Of a DNA stretch of 64,000 nucleotides, positions 12,185 to 25,893 are shown in pieces (position 1 is the first letter of the stretch; each line of letters starts with the position of its first letter). Below the pieces are notes generated by a model, which had not been told where the DNA came from, searched no databases, and saw only the letters and a list, made by a program, of their open reading frames with translations. This DNA comes from Bradysia coprophila. Its lineage: Eukaryota; Arthropoda; Insecta; Diptera; Sciaridae. A program made the translations under genes and the position numbers. Location of the stretch: positions 6,126,501 through 6,190,500 of the forward strand of contig NW_023503608.1 of the NCBI RefSeq assembly GCF_014529535.1, written 5' to 3'.

Positions 12185-15100
12185 ATGTCCCCAGCACAAA
12201 CAGCCAGTTTAGAAACAGGGCCAACCAATCAGGTTTCGGGTGATTTAGGGTCATTTGGCCTAATCAACCTGAAACAGTCAGGTCAGGTCACATTTCACCA
12301 CAACTTGTCAGAGTATGAGTAAAATTATAAAGTTGACTGGGGTGACTATTTCAGGTTATACTATCGCAGTCAACGCATAGCAGGTAAGGTTAAAAAGTAA
12401 TAAGGCTCACGATAGCTCACTTTTCAGGCACAAATTCGGGTTGAATTGACCTGTTCCAATTTGCGCTTTCAACAGATAAAAAAGAACCTTTTTTGTGCTG
12501 TAAAGTCTAATTATGAACCAGGGATATTTCAAAGCGTTGGTTTTTTACTTTTAACCTTTAGGAGAGACTATAAACAACTTTTTCGATCGTAACTACTATT
12601 CAAATAGACCGTTACTTAGATTTTGATACAAAATGTCAAACATTCATTGTACTTTTTTTGCTCAAACTATTGCACAGTGTTTGATACGAAATCTTTTACT
12701 TCAGATGTTTAACCGTTAATTTTTCTATGTAAGACCATATTAACCGTAGGTCATCTCTATTATTGTTATTGCTGTCGATAGCAAATGAATAGGCATGGGC
12801 ATAGTACAGTACAGAATAATCTATGGAGGCTGATGGCTTTCCATTTACATTTATCAAAATTTGTAGGCTTTTTGACATTTGACATACTGGTGTTGATACT
12901 AGAATCTGTGCTATGTTAGGTCTCATTTTCACTGTTGATGTCAATAAAAGATACATTGTCGATTGTCCGAATCGATCGTATGGATGAAATATTGGAAAAT
13001 TCAGACAAAATTACAATCTGGGTTCCAGAAAAATAAGTGATTCTATGTCGGATGCATAAATCATTTATTATTGTAAAAACAACATTTTGCCAAACTGCTC
13101 GTTGTAGCAAAAACGAAAAAAAAAAACAAACAAAAAACCTGCGCTATAACTAATTATAAATTCGTAAAATACATTCCATGGATACACCACAATATGCATT
13201 TTGCATATTTTAAAGGAAATAAAACATAAATTAAACGTATTCCGGAAAATTAGAGCCACAATAAAATTTAAATTTATTAACAGAAGAGTACTGTAAAATG
13301 ACATTGCATATAAAGCGAGTAGTACAGAAAACCATGGCCCGGTTTCCTGGACTCCGTATTTTATCCACACACACAAAAGTCAACCCGACGGATGTAACCA
13401 AAATTAACAACGCGCTGATTTTATATGAAGTAAAAGCTTTATATGAAATTTTCACCATTTTCGCCATTATGTAAATGGAAATGTTGTGTGGTTGGTTTAT
13501 TTTCACATTTTCGTGAATTGTTATTTAGTGGAAGTTATAATTTCAGGCAAAGTTATATTTTGTGTCTAGTCGACTTGTAGTATAGCACTGGCAATGGGGA
13601 CAAATGAGATGATATTTTCGCTATCATAACGTTAGCTGGATAACTCGGGTATAAAGTTACGCAATTCTGTTAGTCCATTCATTAAAATTTTACTTTATTT
13701 GGTGCATTTAATTTAAGAGAAATTGCTTCCTGAATGAACATTTTAAAGTTCAGATTTTAAATGACCGGTTATCCTTTCCGATTTATAGATATTCTTCTTC
13801 TTTATTCTTTTGTCGACAATCCAGAAATATTTCCGGAATTAGCGTCATCCAGACAATCATCAAAATAACCATAACCAATATCGCTAGAGTGGTTGTAAAA
13901 TTTAAGTTTTGTTATTCGTTGAAAACCATCACATTGACGTCTCACTCAATCTAACTGGAAGAAGATAAACTGAAACAATATCCCAAGCCGGCACAATAAA
14001 TATTCAAGTGAAATCCCCACGGAATGATTTCAAATTAAAAAAGAAAAAGAAATTTCGTTCTCCAACTTATGTAAACCGCAATTCGAAAGTGGTTCTCTAA
14101 AATAATTCGATCGTAAAATGATGATGGAAATGGGATAAAGTTTTTGGGGAAAACTGATTTATTTAGTTGGTTTGATGGTCGTAACTATTATCTGTTTGAT
14201 TAAATCGTTTTTTGTGGAAATTTAAACTTTGACTTTTATTTTACCGTTTTTTTTCTGTACCCATTCCCTTTATGAACTGAATGAATAGAGTAGATTGTGT
14301 TATACACAATAACATTGAACAAACTGCTAATATTTCGCTGTGCAATTAAATTTCTCAATTTGTTTGTACTTCAATATTGTCTAGTGTTTGATCTGATGTT
14401 TTGTTCTTCGTTCGTTTTGTCATGTATTTTTCGCTCCTACAAGAAAATTCTAACGACAGCTCATCGATCATAATGTTCGTTGCAGTTGCACTTAACAGAT
14501 GACTGGCAATGAAAAGTTGCATTCTCAGCAGCATTTTCATTTCGGAGTTATTTTATGTTACGACACGAATTGTTGTTGCTAAAAAATGTGATGGGACTTC
14601 TAAATGACTTGATAGATTGACCTAGTGAAGTACGTGAAGTACTAGATTGTAAACACTTTTTAATTCTACTAAAATTTGTCTAACTAGGTGAAACAACGGC
14701 ACCCAAAAATCTACTTCTGAAAATCGTTGCAAAAACCGTCGATTTGAAGACCTAAAAGCGGACATGATTTCTAGTTGAAAGTTGTTAGATTAGAGAATAA
14801 AGATAGATAAAAACTGATACTGGCTCGTCCATCTTACAGTAATTAACCCGATCTTACAAAATTATTCAACGATTACTACAACTCAAAATCCAGCTTGTAG
14901 TTTGTTATCCTTTCGTATACATTCATCTAATTCCACAAAACAAGCACACAACACACATCAATTTAACGCCATTTAAGAGAATAAACATTCAATTCAACAC
15001 CAACTGCTAGGATATATCTAAATTTGCATTTAACAATTTATGTAACATTAATCTTCCTTGCCGTACCATCTTCTCAAACTTAATATTTATCATAACAAAT

Positions 15101-18100
15101 AATGTTATGCGAGCTTGTTGAAAGACATACGATTTATAAAAAAAAATTGATGTAAATATGAAAAGGCGCACACCATCATCTCATCAGCACACAGACAAAT
15201 CCTGAATCGGAAAATCAATTTAATAAATTACAAAAACAACACCGACAACAACAAAAAAGTGATAATATAAAATTCCCGTGCTGGCAAACCTCACCCATAT
15301 TCGCAAAACCACCATTTGGCAGTACCATATTCAAATCGACAAGCAGCCAACCGATATGTTCACTATGTAGAAAAGATTTTAAAATTAATGGCATTTTGTT
15401 GCAACGTTGCTGGCGTTAAATTTACGATTGCAGACAAACACATAAATTAAATTTGGAAATTCGAAAGCGTCGATTTTATTAAATTTTATTTTATTTTTTA
15501 TTCTAAAAGATGTTAGGCGTTTAAGCTGAAATTTCTGCTGTGGTTCGGTTTTTTTTCCTACATTTTTTTTTTGAGAATTTGAGAGGAAAAACTTTATCTA
15601 TGACAATGAAAATAGAACAATTTTTTTCTGAAACATATGCCACAAAAGCCACACAAGCGAAGAACAAAAGTACTCCCTTGACATCGTACTCTTTTTCACC
15701 TCCCTCCCCCTTTGTATTCATAGAGACGATGCATATTCAAACACCACAAACTAAACACTCATAAATATCCTCTTGTCTCAAATATATTATATACATATAG
15801 TGTGTTGCAGCTTGAATGTTAGTTTATTATGATATAGACACAAGACACAGGGTTCTAGATTTCAGACGACATATGTGACAGCTCAGGGCGCCTATTCATC
15901 ATCTCTCCCATTTATGCTTTCAAAGATAATATAATCAGCCACCCAATATGATTTCAGTACAGTATATGTAATCTGGCTAAGTGGTCATACTTCATGGGAA
16001 GTGTATACACAAATTTCGATTCGTTTCTCTTATAAACAATAAAAAAAATATTGGAATTGAATAAACGAATGTTGCGTTTTCATTTTTAAGGGAGGTTTGA
16101 GCTTGTATCCTATTTTCATGAAACATTTTTTTTTCTATCCCCCCGATTCAATGCGATTCGGTGCTTTTTTCGGTATCTATTTTTATAATGCATGGTAGAC
16201 AGTGTCATCGTCGGAATGTCATAAATCGTTCAAACAGAAAGGAATTTGGATTTATGACAGGAATAATTTAATAAATAATTTCGTCTGTTCGCATGGGTGA
16301 AGCCTTTAAACGCTAAGGTATGGTAACTGTAATAGATTGGAAAATCTATTCAGTATATTCATTTCTGCATCTAATTAATGGTAACCTTAACATTTGTTTA
16401 CGAGGTGTAAGAACGCTGACCCTTTTCGATCTATCACTGCAATGTTTCTATCATATACATTCCTAACATATAGGGGAACACTAGCCAGAGGCCATTGCTT
16501 GTTCACTTATCGTCGATGTCGATAGCAGATAAATAGCGAGTTCGAGTTAAAGTTCGAATTACATCATATTGACTTGAAGTGGTCCAACAGTGATCTCAAA
16601 ATGAGGGTATTGATGCTAAACAAAGATTGAAATGTAAATAGTAGATTACGTCTTTGGAATTTTGTTGTTTTATCAAGTGTGGCTCGAGGGTCAAAAGCGC
16701 GAGGGAAATGCCTCAACCGAAGTCTACCTTGTACTTTTGAGTTTTTCTCCAAAAGTGTAAACTTTGGGAAGGGGTCACGCAGATACAGATACTCGAGTGA
16801 TAACAAAGTATACGACCTTGAGTAAATAAAGCTGAAGAAGGTGCTTCTTTGGTTCTTATCCATTTTTGTCTGTTGGTGGAGGATCTTATGTAAAATTCAT
16901 GAACGAAAGTGCAAGGTAAATTGTGTGTGCCAAAACAAAAATTTATCGCTGATTTACAGAACTGTTTACAGCGGCTATAATATAGCCGTAAAAGACATTC
17001 GAAAGAAGAGAGCTGTCCTCAGAAAATTCATAAATTGGTGGATTACAGTGTCATCGAGTCTGATAATGAGAATGAGTTGTATCAAACGTTCAAACGCAGT
17101 TAAATATAGGGTTCTAATTACTAGTAAGTCGTTTGATCTGACGCAAAGCCGGTCGCATGTTCGAAAAGTCTTCATACTTCATCTGCTTTTTGTTTTCAAT
17201 TGTTGCTTTTCTGAACTTAATTCTTAGAAATGTAAAATGGCATTGTTTGCTACTGTGTAAAGAAATATATGAGTGGTGTATTCACTTTGGTACATACTGT
17301 CTAGAATCTAGACTCTAGAAACTAGATACTATAATAATGAATAGAATATGAACCTGGCTAATGAAATGCCAAAGTTGCGAGTTTCTAGTAGCTGATATAG
17401 AAATCGAAATTTGCAGATTCGTCCTGAAAATTCCAATCGTGAGAACAATGAATTCTCTCAGACGTATTTTTGTAACGATGATAAACAAGTAATTCAGAAC
17501 TTTCTGAATCCAATTCAAATAGAATGCAATCTATATGTCAGCTAATACCAGCGGTACTGGAAATTTAGTAAATACAAATGATTTTATTGTGGAATGAATG
17601 CCGAAAGTTCGACGTGGTGAGTTTTTAGGTTTACTTATTATGTACAAATTGGACTTGTGAAGTTGTTCGTGGAAATGCAGAGGAAAGGTGGTTGCAACAA
17701 GTTACCCTCTGTATGCCAGCATGTAACCGTAGACCGAAAATCTGCAAAGCGAATGGATGTGTGACAATTGTGAAGTATCCTTACTGCAAGAAATTGGATA
17801 AGAAGGTCAATTTTTTTCACAAAGCTAATTCGATGTACCAAATTGCACCTATACACCTAAAGCAGCTTTGTAAAAAAGATCAAAATTTTTAGAAACAATT
17901 TTTTCCTCAGAATAACGTTTTTATAAAATAAAAAAACGCCGGAAGGCAACAGTTCTGTTTCAACACTTTCTGAAGAATCTTGAAAATGTATGGGAAATGT
18001 CGCTATTTTCACAAGTCGACTATGGGGACGGATCTAGTCAAAGACTAAGCAAAGCAGTTTTGAACTCCTTTTTGGGTCCTGGCACTATGATCAGAAGTCA

Positions 18101-18714
18101 TTTTTTGGGTAACCTTCAGAAAAGGGACACCGTGAATGTTATAAAAATCGATCGAAAGCTTGTTATTTAGTTCTCTACTCGTTTTCAAATCACGATACGC
18201 TAAAAATCTTCATAATCGATCATTTTAATTTACCCTGCCTTGAAAAAGAAGATTTTTTTTAGGGAAATTGCATTTTTTTGTAAAGAAAGACAACAAATTT
18301 TAGGGAAATTGTAGTTTTATGTTAAAAAACGAAAATTTTTAGGGAAATTGCAATTTTGTGTAAAAAAAAGGAGTTTATCTCCCATTTCTCCCATTGTGTT
18401 GATTATCATTATCATAATTTCACCAATACAATATATTGATAGCACATTCCGAAAATTATTTTCACCGAAATTTTACGCTGTTAATGACAGTACATGCGCG
18501 TATTGATCTAAAAAAAATTCTAGTGGACACTGAGAACGATCGTGCAGCAACTTTGCTTGATGACGTCAGGTCTATATTTTTTCATGCGTTCATTGAACGA
18601 ATAGCTGTATTGCTGGTAATTCAACAAAACGATGTAATATACAACGTAGTATTCGATAAATCGTTGCTTAGAACTGTTGTGGTTTTGTTGTGTTGAAGTT
18701 TGTCTTTTCTCTAA

Positions 18715-20405
18715 ATGTCAGAAACTAATAACACTGGTAAGTACGATCGAAATAACATCTTTGGTTGCATGATGCCGATGCGATTTTGTATAGTCTGCAA
18801 GAAAATTTTCAATTAGATTTTTAGGAGAAAAATGATCTGAACAGAAAAGAATCGAAAATATATTTAGAATCAATGCCACAATGCAATGTTTACATAGATT
18901 TTATCATTTTTGCCACAAAATGTGTAGTACACATGAAATGTCTCCAATCTGTGGTGATTTCTGTGAATGAATCATTCTTACTTTTTGTTGTTATTTTAAT
19001 CAGACGAGAATTTTTTACTTGCTCTTTATTTAATACAACACACACACAAAAATGAGAGATCGTCTATTTTTCCATTTAAAAACCCATGTGCACATTATGG
19101 CACGTAAACACACTTTTAAGTTTGATTTTATTTGTTTGCTCTTTTTGGATAGTTGTATGTACGTTTAGTTTCTCTCAATAATTTAATGTGGTTCGGCTGT
19201 AGAGAATTGATTCTTTTCGAACAATTAGCATAATAGAAACGGCTAGCTAAATCTATCATCGAGAACAACCACATAAAATACTCAACGTGCTCTAGCTAAG
19301 ACTGTCTTTTATAGCAAAATATGTTAGGACTAATGAAGTAAAAGATTTTACAACAAATAAGACGCAATTAACAAAAGAAGGAACAAAGATTCAATGATCG
19401 TACTCTTACCGTTTGTAAGAACTACTCCACCTTGATCCGATACACTATTTTTGTAGTTTTTGTAGTATAAGTTGTTAGAACCCCGGCACGAGCCTGTTGG
19501 GTGAATACAGTTCGTTTAAAGGTCGTTTTAACGACCGAACCGATTTTTTTAAGCAAAGCAAAGGTGAAGACCGAGCGTTTAGTTCCCTCTTCCCTCCCGT
19601 GGTACAATTTTTCATTTCAAATTTCCAGTCCACAAGCACACTTCCATTCCATAATTAACACTAATATGTACTCTTATGATACGTTGCTGCAGCGTAAAAT
19701 TAAAAATATTAAATGTTTGGTGACGGTCGTTTACTCGGTCGGTGGTCGCTACGTTTTTGTCCAGTTCTTCAGTTAGTCCAAGAAACAGGTTAGCCTACCC
19801 AACATCCCAACAATGCCACACCAGTTTCCCACACCTTCTTTTACTGAACATTCGTTCCCATTCTTAGCATATCAAAAAAAAAAACAGCTTCGAACTTAAT
19901 ATTTGAAGCTGAAACAATGCTTAGATTCCCGATTTCTTTTTAGATTGAAGTTGAAATTGCCAACAATAAAACCTGCAACATATTTCTTTATAGATGTTAT
20001 AACAGTCGCACCGAAGCCAACGGGTTTCACTTCGTTACCAAGTGCAGAAACTGTTGATGCTGAACGAAAAAAACGTGAGGAGTCAACGCAAGATTGTCTT
20101 GCAGAATGTTGTATGGAAATGTGTACCGAGCCATGCGGTCAAATGTGTGCCGAATTGATTCGTTTCTGGTAAATTGGCCACTATAGTGTCGTATACACCG
20201 TTCCGGAATAATACAATCTTGAGTTTATTTTAGGTGTTGCCTCAGATGTTGGTCAGATCTATTGGGGGCATCGAGCAGTGATTCCAGTGCATGTTGTTGC
20301 TGCTGTGATGGATGTTCTGGAGGAGAGTGTTGCGGAGATTGTGGTGATTGTAGCGGATGTTGCGACCTGTGTAGTGGCGAGTTATGTACGTGTTGTTGTG
20401 AATGA
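18715..20405 (+). CDS. cysteine-rich small protein, I-mfa/MDFIC-like (inferred)
   Basis: Rebuilt from three exons: 18715-18736, 19994-20168 and 20234-20405, giving 122 residues. Exon 1 is a 22-nt ATG exon (MSETNNT plus one base) with donor G|GTAAGT. The acceptor TTTATAG|AT restores frame at Asp, and the second intron (donor CTG|GTAAAT, acceptor TTTTAG|G) joins exactly at a Trp codon. After a hydrophilic start (VITVAPKPTGF and a KKREE block), the second half is dominated by Cys, with CC, CCCCC and CxxC clusters ending CTCCCE. The spacing recalls the C-terminal I-mfa domain of MDFI/MDFIC, which binds metal and regulates transcription factors and, in vertebrates, PIEZO channels; that likeness is from memory and unproven. 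Palmitoylated or metal-binding alternatives are possible. An AATAAA lies 19 bases past the stop. Confidence 0.7.
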
Positions 20406-20423
20406 TAGAAAATTTATTTTTCG

Positions 20424-20429
20424 AATAAA
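20424..20429 (+). terminator. poly(A) signal AATAAA
   Basis: Canonical hexamer 19 bases after the stop codon of the cysteine-rich gene. Position supports this as its 3' end. Confidence 0.5.
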
Positions 20430-22830
20430 ATATTTTTCAATATATCCGCTGTTAGTGAGTCTACACACAGTATCGTACAAAGGCGCGAGAGTGTGTCCTA
20501 CGAAGAAAGAAAGAAATTATCTCAGCCACAACGGTAAAGCAGATAATAAAAATTGTTTCGGTTTTCTCTTCACTGTCATTAATTCTTTTTCTCATCTCCC
20601 TGCACAGCTCATCTACTCTGTCTTTCACAGAAAGACTGTTTCTATTTAAAACACTTATAAGTGAAGGATATCGAAGGATACATCAACTAGCAAATTATTG
20701 ATTTTAGTATCACTCAACTAAATCGACCTGAGAGAGCCAGTAATAGCTTCAACTTTGTTAATCTTTTGATCATAGGGTGTTAATGTGTCCCACTTGACGT
20801 TCGTCATTTATCCACATATCAATATCCTATTCTTTCCTATTCTTATGGCAATTATGGCATTAATTAATTGCGGTGGATAGCAATTCAATTTCCTCAGTAT
20901 CGTATTACTGTTTAGTCATAGATTTAGTCGTCTGGTACACTAAAGTCTCATTTTATGCACCTCTCCCTTATCACATTGTTTCAAATTGAAAGCATCCCCA
21001 GAGAAGAGAACGGGAAAAAGCAAATTCAAATAACATTCTGAAAAGTGTCGCCCGTAATTATTTATTTATCATTTTCACGTCTTTCACATAAATATTAAGT
21101 GAATGCACAAAGAAAACCGTTAAAAAACATCTTATAATTGTTGAGACGTGAGTGATTTTCTTTTGTTGTTGCGACCGCACACGCCATTTGCACAATTCCT
21201 TTCGAAATTTATTCAAAACACACCCGTTTTGTAAAGCGATAAAATTTTCCCGAAATAAATTGTATTTTATGGAAAATGCGATAAGAAAATCTTAATTTTT
21301 ATTGAATCAGATGATACATAACACGAAATAATATTTCGAATAAATTTCAATTATTTTATACTTTTCGCTGTGCCATGGCATATTTGTATTTTTCAAAAAA
21401 AAAAAATCTGAATCTTCTACAACAGAAGAAAATTATGATATTCGACGATGATGGTGGAAAAAATGTATGTTTTTGTCGCAAATAATAACCCTCCTAAATA
21501 TACACAATAAATACATCTCCCAACCGAAATATTCAAAACTTAACCATTTGATTATGCAAATGATACCAAAAAAGACCCTAAAAATATCGAATTGATTTGA
21601 CTTGGATTCGACATAGTCAACAAGAAAAACTATGATGAACACTTGCGCCGGGATTTTTTTTTCCCTTAGATGAGGCGAAAATGGTGTGTGGTAAGTGTAT
21701 TTGGAATGGGTTTGGTGTCGAACGAAAAAAATACGAAATATTTACGACCTTATTGCTCAATTTTCGAATGCCGCATGGTTTATGCAAATAAAAAACGAAA
21801 TTTCTGCAATAACTTTTTATGACGCGAAAGAAAAGAATCGTTTCTGCTTTCCTGAATTATATTTTAGATGAACCAAGTTTTATACTCCAGTTTGTGATTT
21901 GTTGATGATTTGAAATAGACGACGATTTTATTTAGAAATAAAAAATTTTGAAATCTTTTCTAGAACATTTGAATACAATGTTATGATTTATTGGATATTT
22001 GTATTAGAGCCTATCTGTGGGATTATATTTTAACCTTCCACAAACATAAAGGATATTTGAGTTATATTGCCGTCACTTCATTTGATGTAAATATTTTCAA
22101 CAGATTGAGACAAAATCTATTACTTCATTATTTTAACAAGTACAAGTTTGCTATAGCACAACAGTGACAGCCAAAGATACAAAGTTTCAGCCATAGAGGC
22201 ACCTACTGCCGTAATTTGGATAAAAAACAATTTCCATTGGAAATAACAAAAGAATTTCCAGCAAAATGAGCTCCATCGTAAGAAGGTTGTGAAACAGATT
22301 TTTGTTCGTAAAAGCTTGAAAAGAAACATTTCTGAAAGCATAAAATTTGTATGCGAAAGATCTATAGGTTTGAGCAACAGAGCAACTCCACAGCAACATA
22401 AACATCGAAAAATCTATTAAAAGGTAAGAGAATCTCCGTCTGAGCAATAATTTTTCCAATTCTAATTCGAGATAGCAGCAGGGACCGTTGAAGAAACTGT
22501 TCTTGTGTAGGAACGGGGGATGTCAAGGAGAAATATGCGAATTGCATTAACTCCATCAGGACCGTTTACTTCACCGTTTAGTTCGGGCAGGAACGACATA
22601 ATGCTAATTTGATATTCATGTATTGGAGAGAACATGAGGGGTATTTTGTAAGAAAGAAAATGTTCGAGAGAAAAAATCATGGAAATAGGAACCTCGTTCC
22701 ACATTGACTGCAAAATCAAATGTTTCTGTGACAAGCTTCGGGTACTAAAAAGCAGTTGCCGAAGCAAGTTGCTCAAAAATACACAAGTTGTTTTGTTTAG
22801 TAACTGCCCATGTGAAAGCTGATTTCCACA
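20430..22830. other. intergenic, no gene seen
   Basis: AT-rich DNA without a recognisable coding exon. It contains one reverse copy of the dispersed repeat (22072-22129); otherwise I see nothing. Confidence 0.45.
22072..22129 (-). repeat. copy of dispersed ~70-bp repeat (reverse)
   Basis: It reads 'cacttcatttgatgtaaatattttcaacagattg' then 'aaaatctattacttcatt', matching the two-block arrangement of the other copies. Confidence 0.5.
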
Positions 22831-23221
22831 TCAAAAATTTCCAAAATTTCAAAAAAATTGCCAAAAATTTTCAAAAACTGCGAACGTTCAAAAACCGAAT
22901 TTTTCCATCATTTCGAACTGTTTTGCCAACTCCTGAACTCAGCCTTGCGTATTAGCTGACTCGCAATTATTTTGTTTGATTCTTGACACCACGAGCTTTC
23001 AAATGAAGTCGAGCATGATTAATTAATAAGATGAGAGCGTCAATAATCAAACAAAATCATTGAGAGCCGGCTAAAACACAAGACTGAGCTCTGGAGTTGC
23101 CAAATCAGTTCGAAATGATGGAAAAATTCGGTTTTTGGACGTTCGCCGTTTTTGGAAATTTTTGGCAATTTTTTGGAAATTTGGAAAAAATTTCCAAAAA
23201 AAAATCCAAAAGTAGGCCCTG
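22830..23221. mobile_element. ~390-bp foldback element
   Basis: The two halves pair: CGAATTTTTCCATCATTTCG on the left against CGAAATGATGGAAAAATTCG on the right, and TTGTTTGATTCTTGAC against GTCAATAATCAAACAA. The right end TAGGCCCTG resembles the CAGGGCC end of the element at 29429. Flanks share 'ttccaca' on both sides, a possible target duplication. It has no coding capacity. Confidence 0.6.
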
Positions 23222-23490
23222 TTCCACATAGAATAATGAAAATAAAAAAACGAAAATAGTCCATCATGTAATGGATCATTTTCGCAAGGGACGAATTGCT
23301 GTGTAATGATCAATTTTCGCATGGGTTAATTGCTTTTTCACGCACACGATGTGTATTGTAACACTCTTTTTACCGGCCTCGAATGACAATCTACAGTCTA
23401 CACATCTAGTGCTTAAAAAAGCATATATGCAGTCGGTGTTATAATTGAATATTATGATACTGGAGAATATTGCCAGCATTGTATACTCGT

Positions 23491-23536
23491 GTATATTACA
23501 CAAAATACGAGTGCAACGAGTATTTGTGTAATATAC
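23491..23536. repeat. 46-bp palindrome
   Basis: GTATATTACACAAAATAC faces GTATTTGTGTAATATAC around a short GAGTGCAACGA loop. The flanking sequence up to about 23900 has an 'aaacagtgttta' segment also found inverted near 31070, so this may be the core of a longer repeat. Confidence 0.55.
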
Positions 23537-23630
23537 AACAGAGTATTTTGCGTGCAATATACTTTGGTATCATATATTCTTTTATTGTATTGCGGAAACG
23601 ACTAACTTATTGACATATTAATGTAGGCTT

Positions 23631-23789
23631 CAGGGGCGCCGACTTCTAAGGACAAGCGAGGCTCGGGCACCACTACTCGAATGATGAGCACCACTACATC
23701 TTTCCAGTTTTACTTGAAAGAGCACCATTACTCCCAGATTCGCTTGTTGTATGAGCACCACTACTCCCAAACACAAGTCGGCGTCCCTG
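23631..23789. mobile_element. hAT-type MITE with 8-bp target duplication
   Basis: The ends are CAGGGGCGCCGACTT and AAGTCGGCGTCCCTG, imperfect inverted repeats of about 15 bp. The element is flanked by an exact 8-bp duplication, GTAGGCTT, at 23623-23630 and 23790-23797, which is the hAT superfamily hallmark. The interior carries three or four copies of a GAGCACCACTACTCC-type motif. It encodes no transposase. Confidence 0.85.
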
Positions 23790-24368
23790 GTAGGCTTATG
23801 AACTCTAGGTAATTAATAATCACGCCAGGCATAGCGCAATATATGACAGAATTATTATTCGGTATAATACTCCGAAAAACAGTGTTTAATGTCGATATAT
23901 TTACCGCAATGCAATAAATAACTATTGCAACATCGAACTATTTTTTTTTAAATTTACATTTTTGACAAAGACCTTCGTCAAAGTTAAATCTTCTTTTTTC
24001 TGTCGCTTACACAACTTTTTAACACAACTGAACTGGGGATCATTTATTGACCCTCCACGTACGATATAAAAAAAAAGTTACCCTATTTGTATAATATAAA
24101 TATTCTCTTCATTTGGATGCTATATTTGCACCTGAGCAATTTGAAACTGCATAAACATTACCATACTTTCGTTACAATAGCCACTGTTTTAGCTTCACAT
24201 ATCAACAATATTTACATCCGTTGTCGCCAACACATGGCTTACATATGTTCTCTCACCTGTTTATAATTTTATTTATCTTCGTTGATTCTATTTATATCAA
24301 TGACAACAAAAATTCCGCCTAGTCATCATTTATACCTTTTTGGTTTGATAGACCCATACAAACATTTT

Positions 24369-25610
24369 TAGACCCGTACGAAGTACTGGGGTCTTATAGG
24401 TTTACGCATACGTTTGTAACACGTCGAATTGGACTCCCTGAGTAAGGGGAAACCTATTGTGGTTGTCTAGAGATGCCAAATCCGCGAAAAAAAAATGTCC
24501 GTCTGTCCGTCTGTCTGTCTGCACGATAACTTGAGTAAAACGCATCCGATTTTGAAAATTCTTTTTTTTCCCGTTTGGTAATGTCAAAAGACAGGCTAAG
24601 TTCGAAGATGAGTGATTTTGGATCGACCCCTCCCCAGCTGTGGCCCAATAAGTGCTTTACGGTTTTTCGAAGATATCTCCGGACATTTAAACGTTAAACT
24701 TGTAAGTGATACGTCAAATAAAAGGTATTTACAATACCGATCGACAAAAAAAAAGTTAATGGAAATCGGATGACCGACTCGTGAGTTAGACCCCTTGGTG
24801 TGGAACAGGCACAGGGCGGCAAGCAGTTTTTGCTTGTAGGTCGGCCACATTTGAACATATTTCGTCTGTTTTAGCTTTATTAGATAGGTATTGACCGTAC
24901 CAATCAGGGAAAATTTTTTATGAAATTATGTTCTTTGGAGCGTGAGCTAGGTCTCTTGGAGTGAGCTCTTAACTGGCTACTCGGAAGTACAGTGAACGTG
25001 GTGTATTTTGACAATATCTCGAGTAAATTTTGACCGAATTTCATGAATTTTTTTTTTGTTTGAAAGGTATTAACGAATGTAAAGCGTCGGTACTATTTCC
25101 GGTCTCCTAACAAAATGGCGGCGGCGGCCATATTGGATTTTAGTAAAACGATATAAAGTGGGAAAAATGATGCTTAGAGAGTTTCTGTTAACATGGAAAT
25201 AATGTGTTAAGTGTGAGGGGTTTCAGGGATTCCATATATGGACATCTATATATACCTATATACAGCTATATTGAGCTATATACAGGCATATAGAGCTATA
25301 TAATATCATATTTATCTGTGAAATGTTTATTTACAGTGAAATATAGTTAAATATAGCGGTAAATAGCTGTTTAAATAGGAATTTATGAAATTTGTCTTCG
25401 TACGGGGCTGTCTATATTGCCTCCGGCAATTTAGTTGTATATGATAACAAGGCAAAGAGTGGATAATGTAAGTGATTTTAAAGGGAGAATAGTTTTTCAG
25501 CAGAGAAGAAAATGAAGTAAGAGAAATGAAGAATTTCACATTAAAGGCTTTTGATACGAATAGGTGTTTCGTACGGGTCGGCGTTAGCTATGTTTTCGAC
25601 GGGTCTTACA
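24369..25610. mobile_element. CCGTACGAAG-family repeat element
   Basis: It starts GACCCGTACGAAGTACTGGG and ends near TCGACGGGTCTTA. It contains a (GTCCGTCT)n tract near 24498-24521, then 'gataacttgagtaaaacg', the same order of landmarks as the element in the Usp47 intron (57597-59106) and fragments at 39595 and 47315. Only short, unrelated frames are present. The right part contains TATA-rich low-complexity DNA (25240-25310). Confidence 0.5.
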
Positions 25611-25799
25611 AATTTATCACGTCCAAATAAAATATGAACGTTAGCAAATCGTTTCAAAAAGCAAAATCAATATTTGTCCATTACATCGGGTATTCTTTAA
25701 ATATTTTGAATCGAATCGACTCTCAGAGTTCCACTAATTACCTTAAGGTAATTGCGTCTGCTGATCGTTTTTTTTTTGTTTTCGTATATAGCAGGTTTT

Positions 25800-25838
25800 T
25801 ATATTTGGTTTATCAAAATTTATTTTCGGATTTCAGTT
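25800..25838 (+). promoter_or_regulatory. candidate TATA + initiator for the P450 gene
   Basis: TATATTT at 25800-25806 lies about 30-35 bases ahead of a TCAGTT initiator at 25833-25838, leaving a 5' leader of about 59 nt before the P450 ATG. Spacing and consensus both fit an arthropod core promoter. Confidence 0.5.
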
Positions 25839-25893
25839 GCTCTCTGTTTTACAACGTGTAAGGTCTGTTATAGTGAAAGTTTATTAAAATAAA

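Larger units (their letters stand above)
4576..18714. other. large gene-free interval with small transposons
   Basis: About 14 kb with no frame that I can tie to a protein family or join into exons. What is recognisable is repetitive: inverted-repeat elements at 5353-5547, 7801-7949, 8186-9228 and 12008-12184, and dispersed-repeat copies near 5645, 6648, 8160, 10840, 11855 and 12680. Stretches of 13-18 kb are AT-rich and I see nothing specific in them. Distal enhancers could be present but cannot be read from the bases. Confidence 0.5.

Noticed and set aside
17692..17892. Cys-containing 66-codon frame (possible small secreted peptide)
   Set aside because: Starts with TTG, no signal peptide and no splice partners found; insufficient support.
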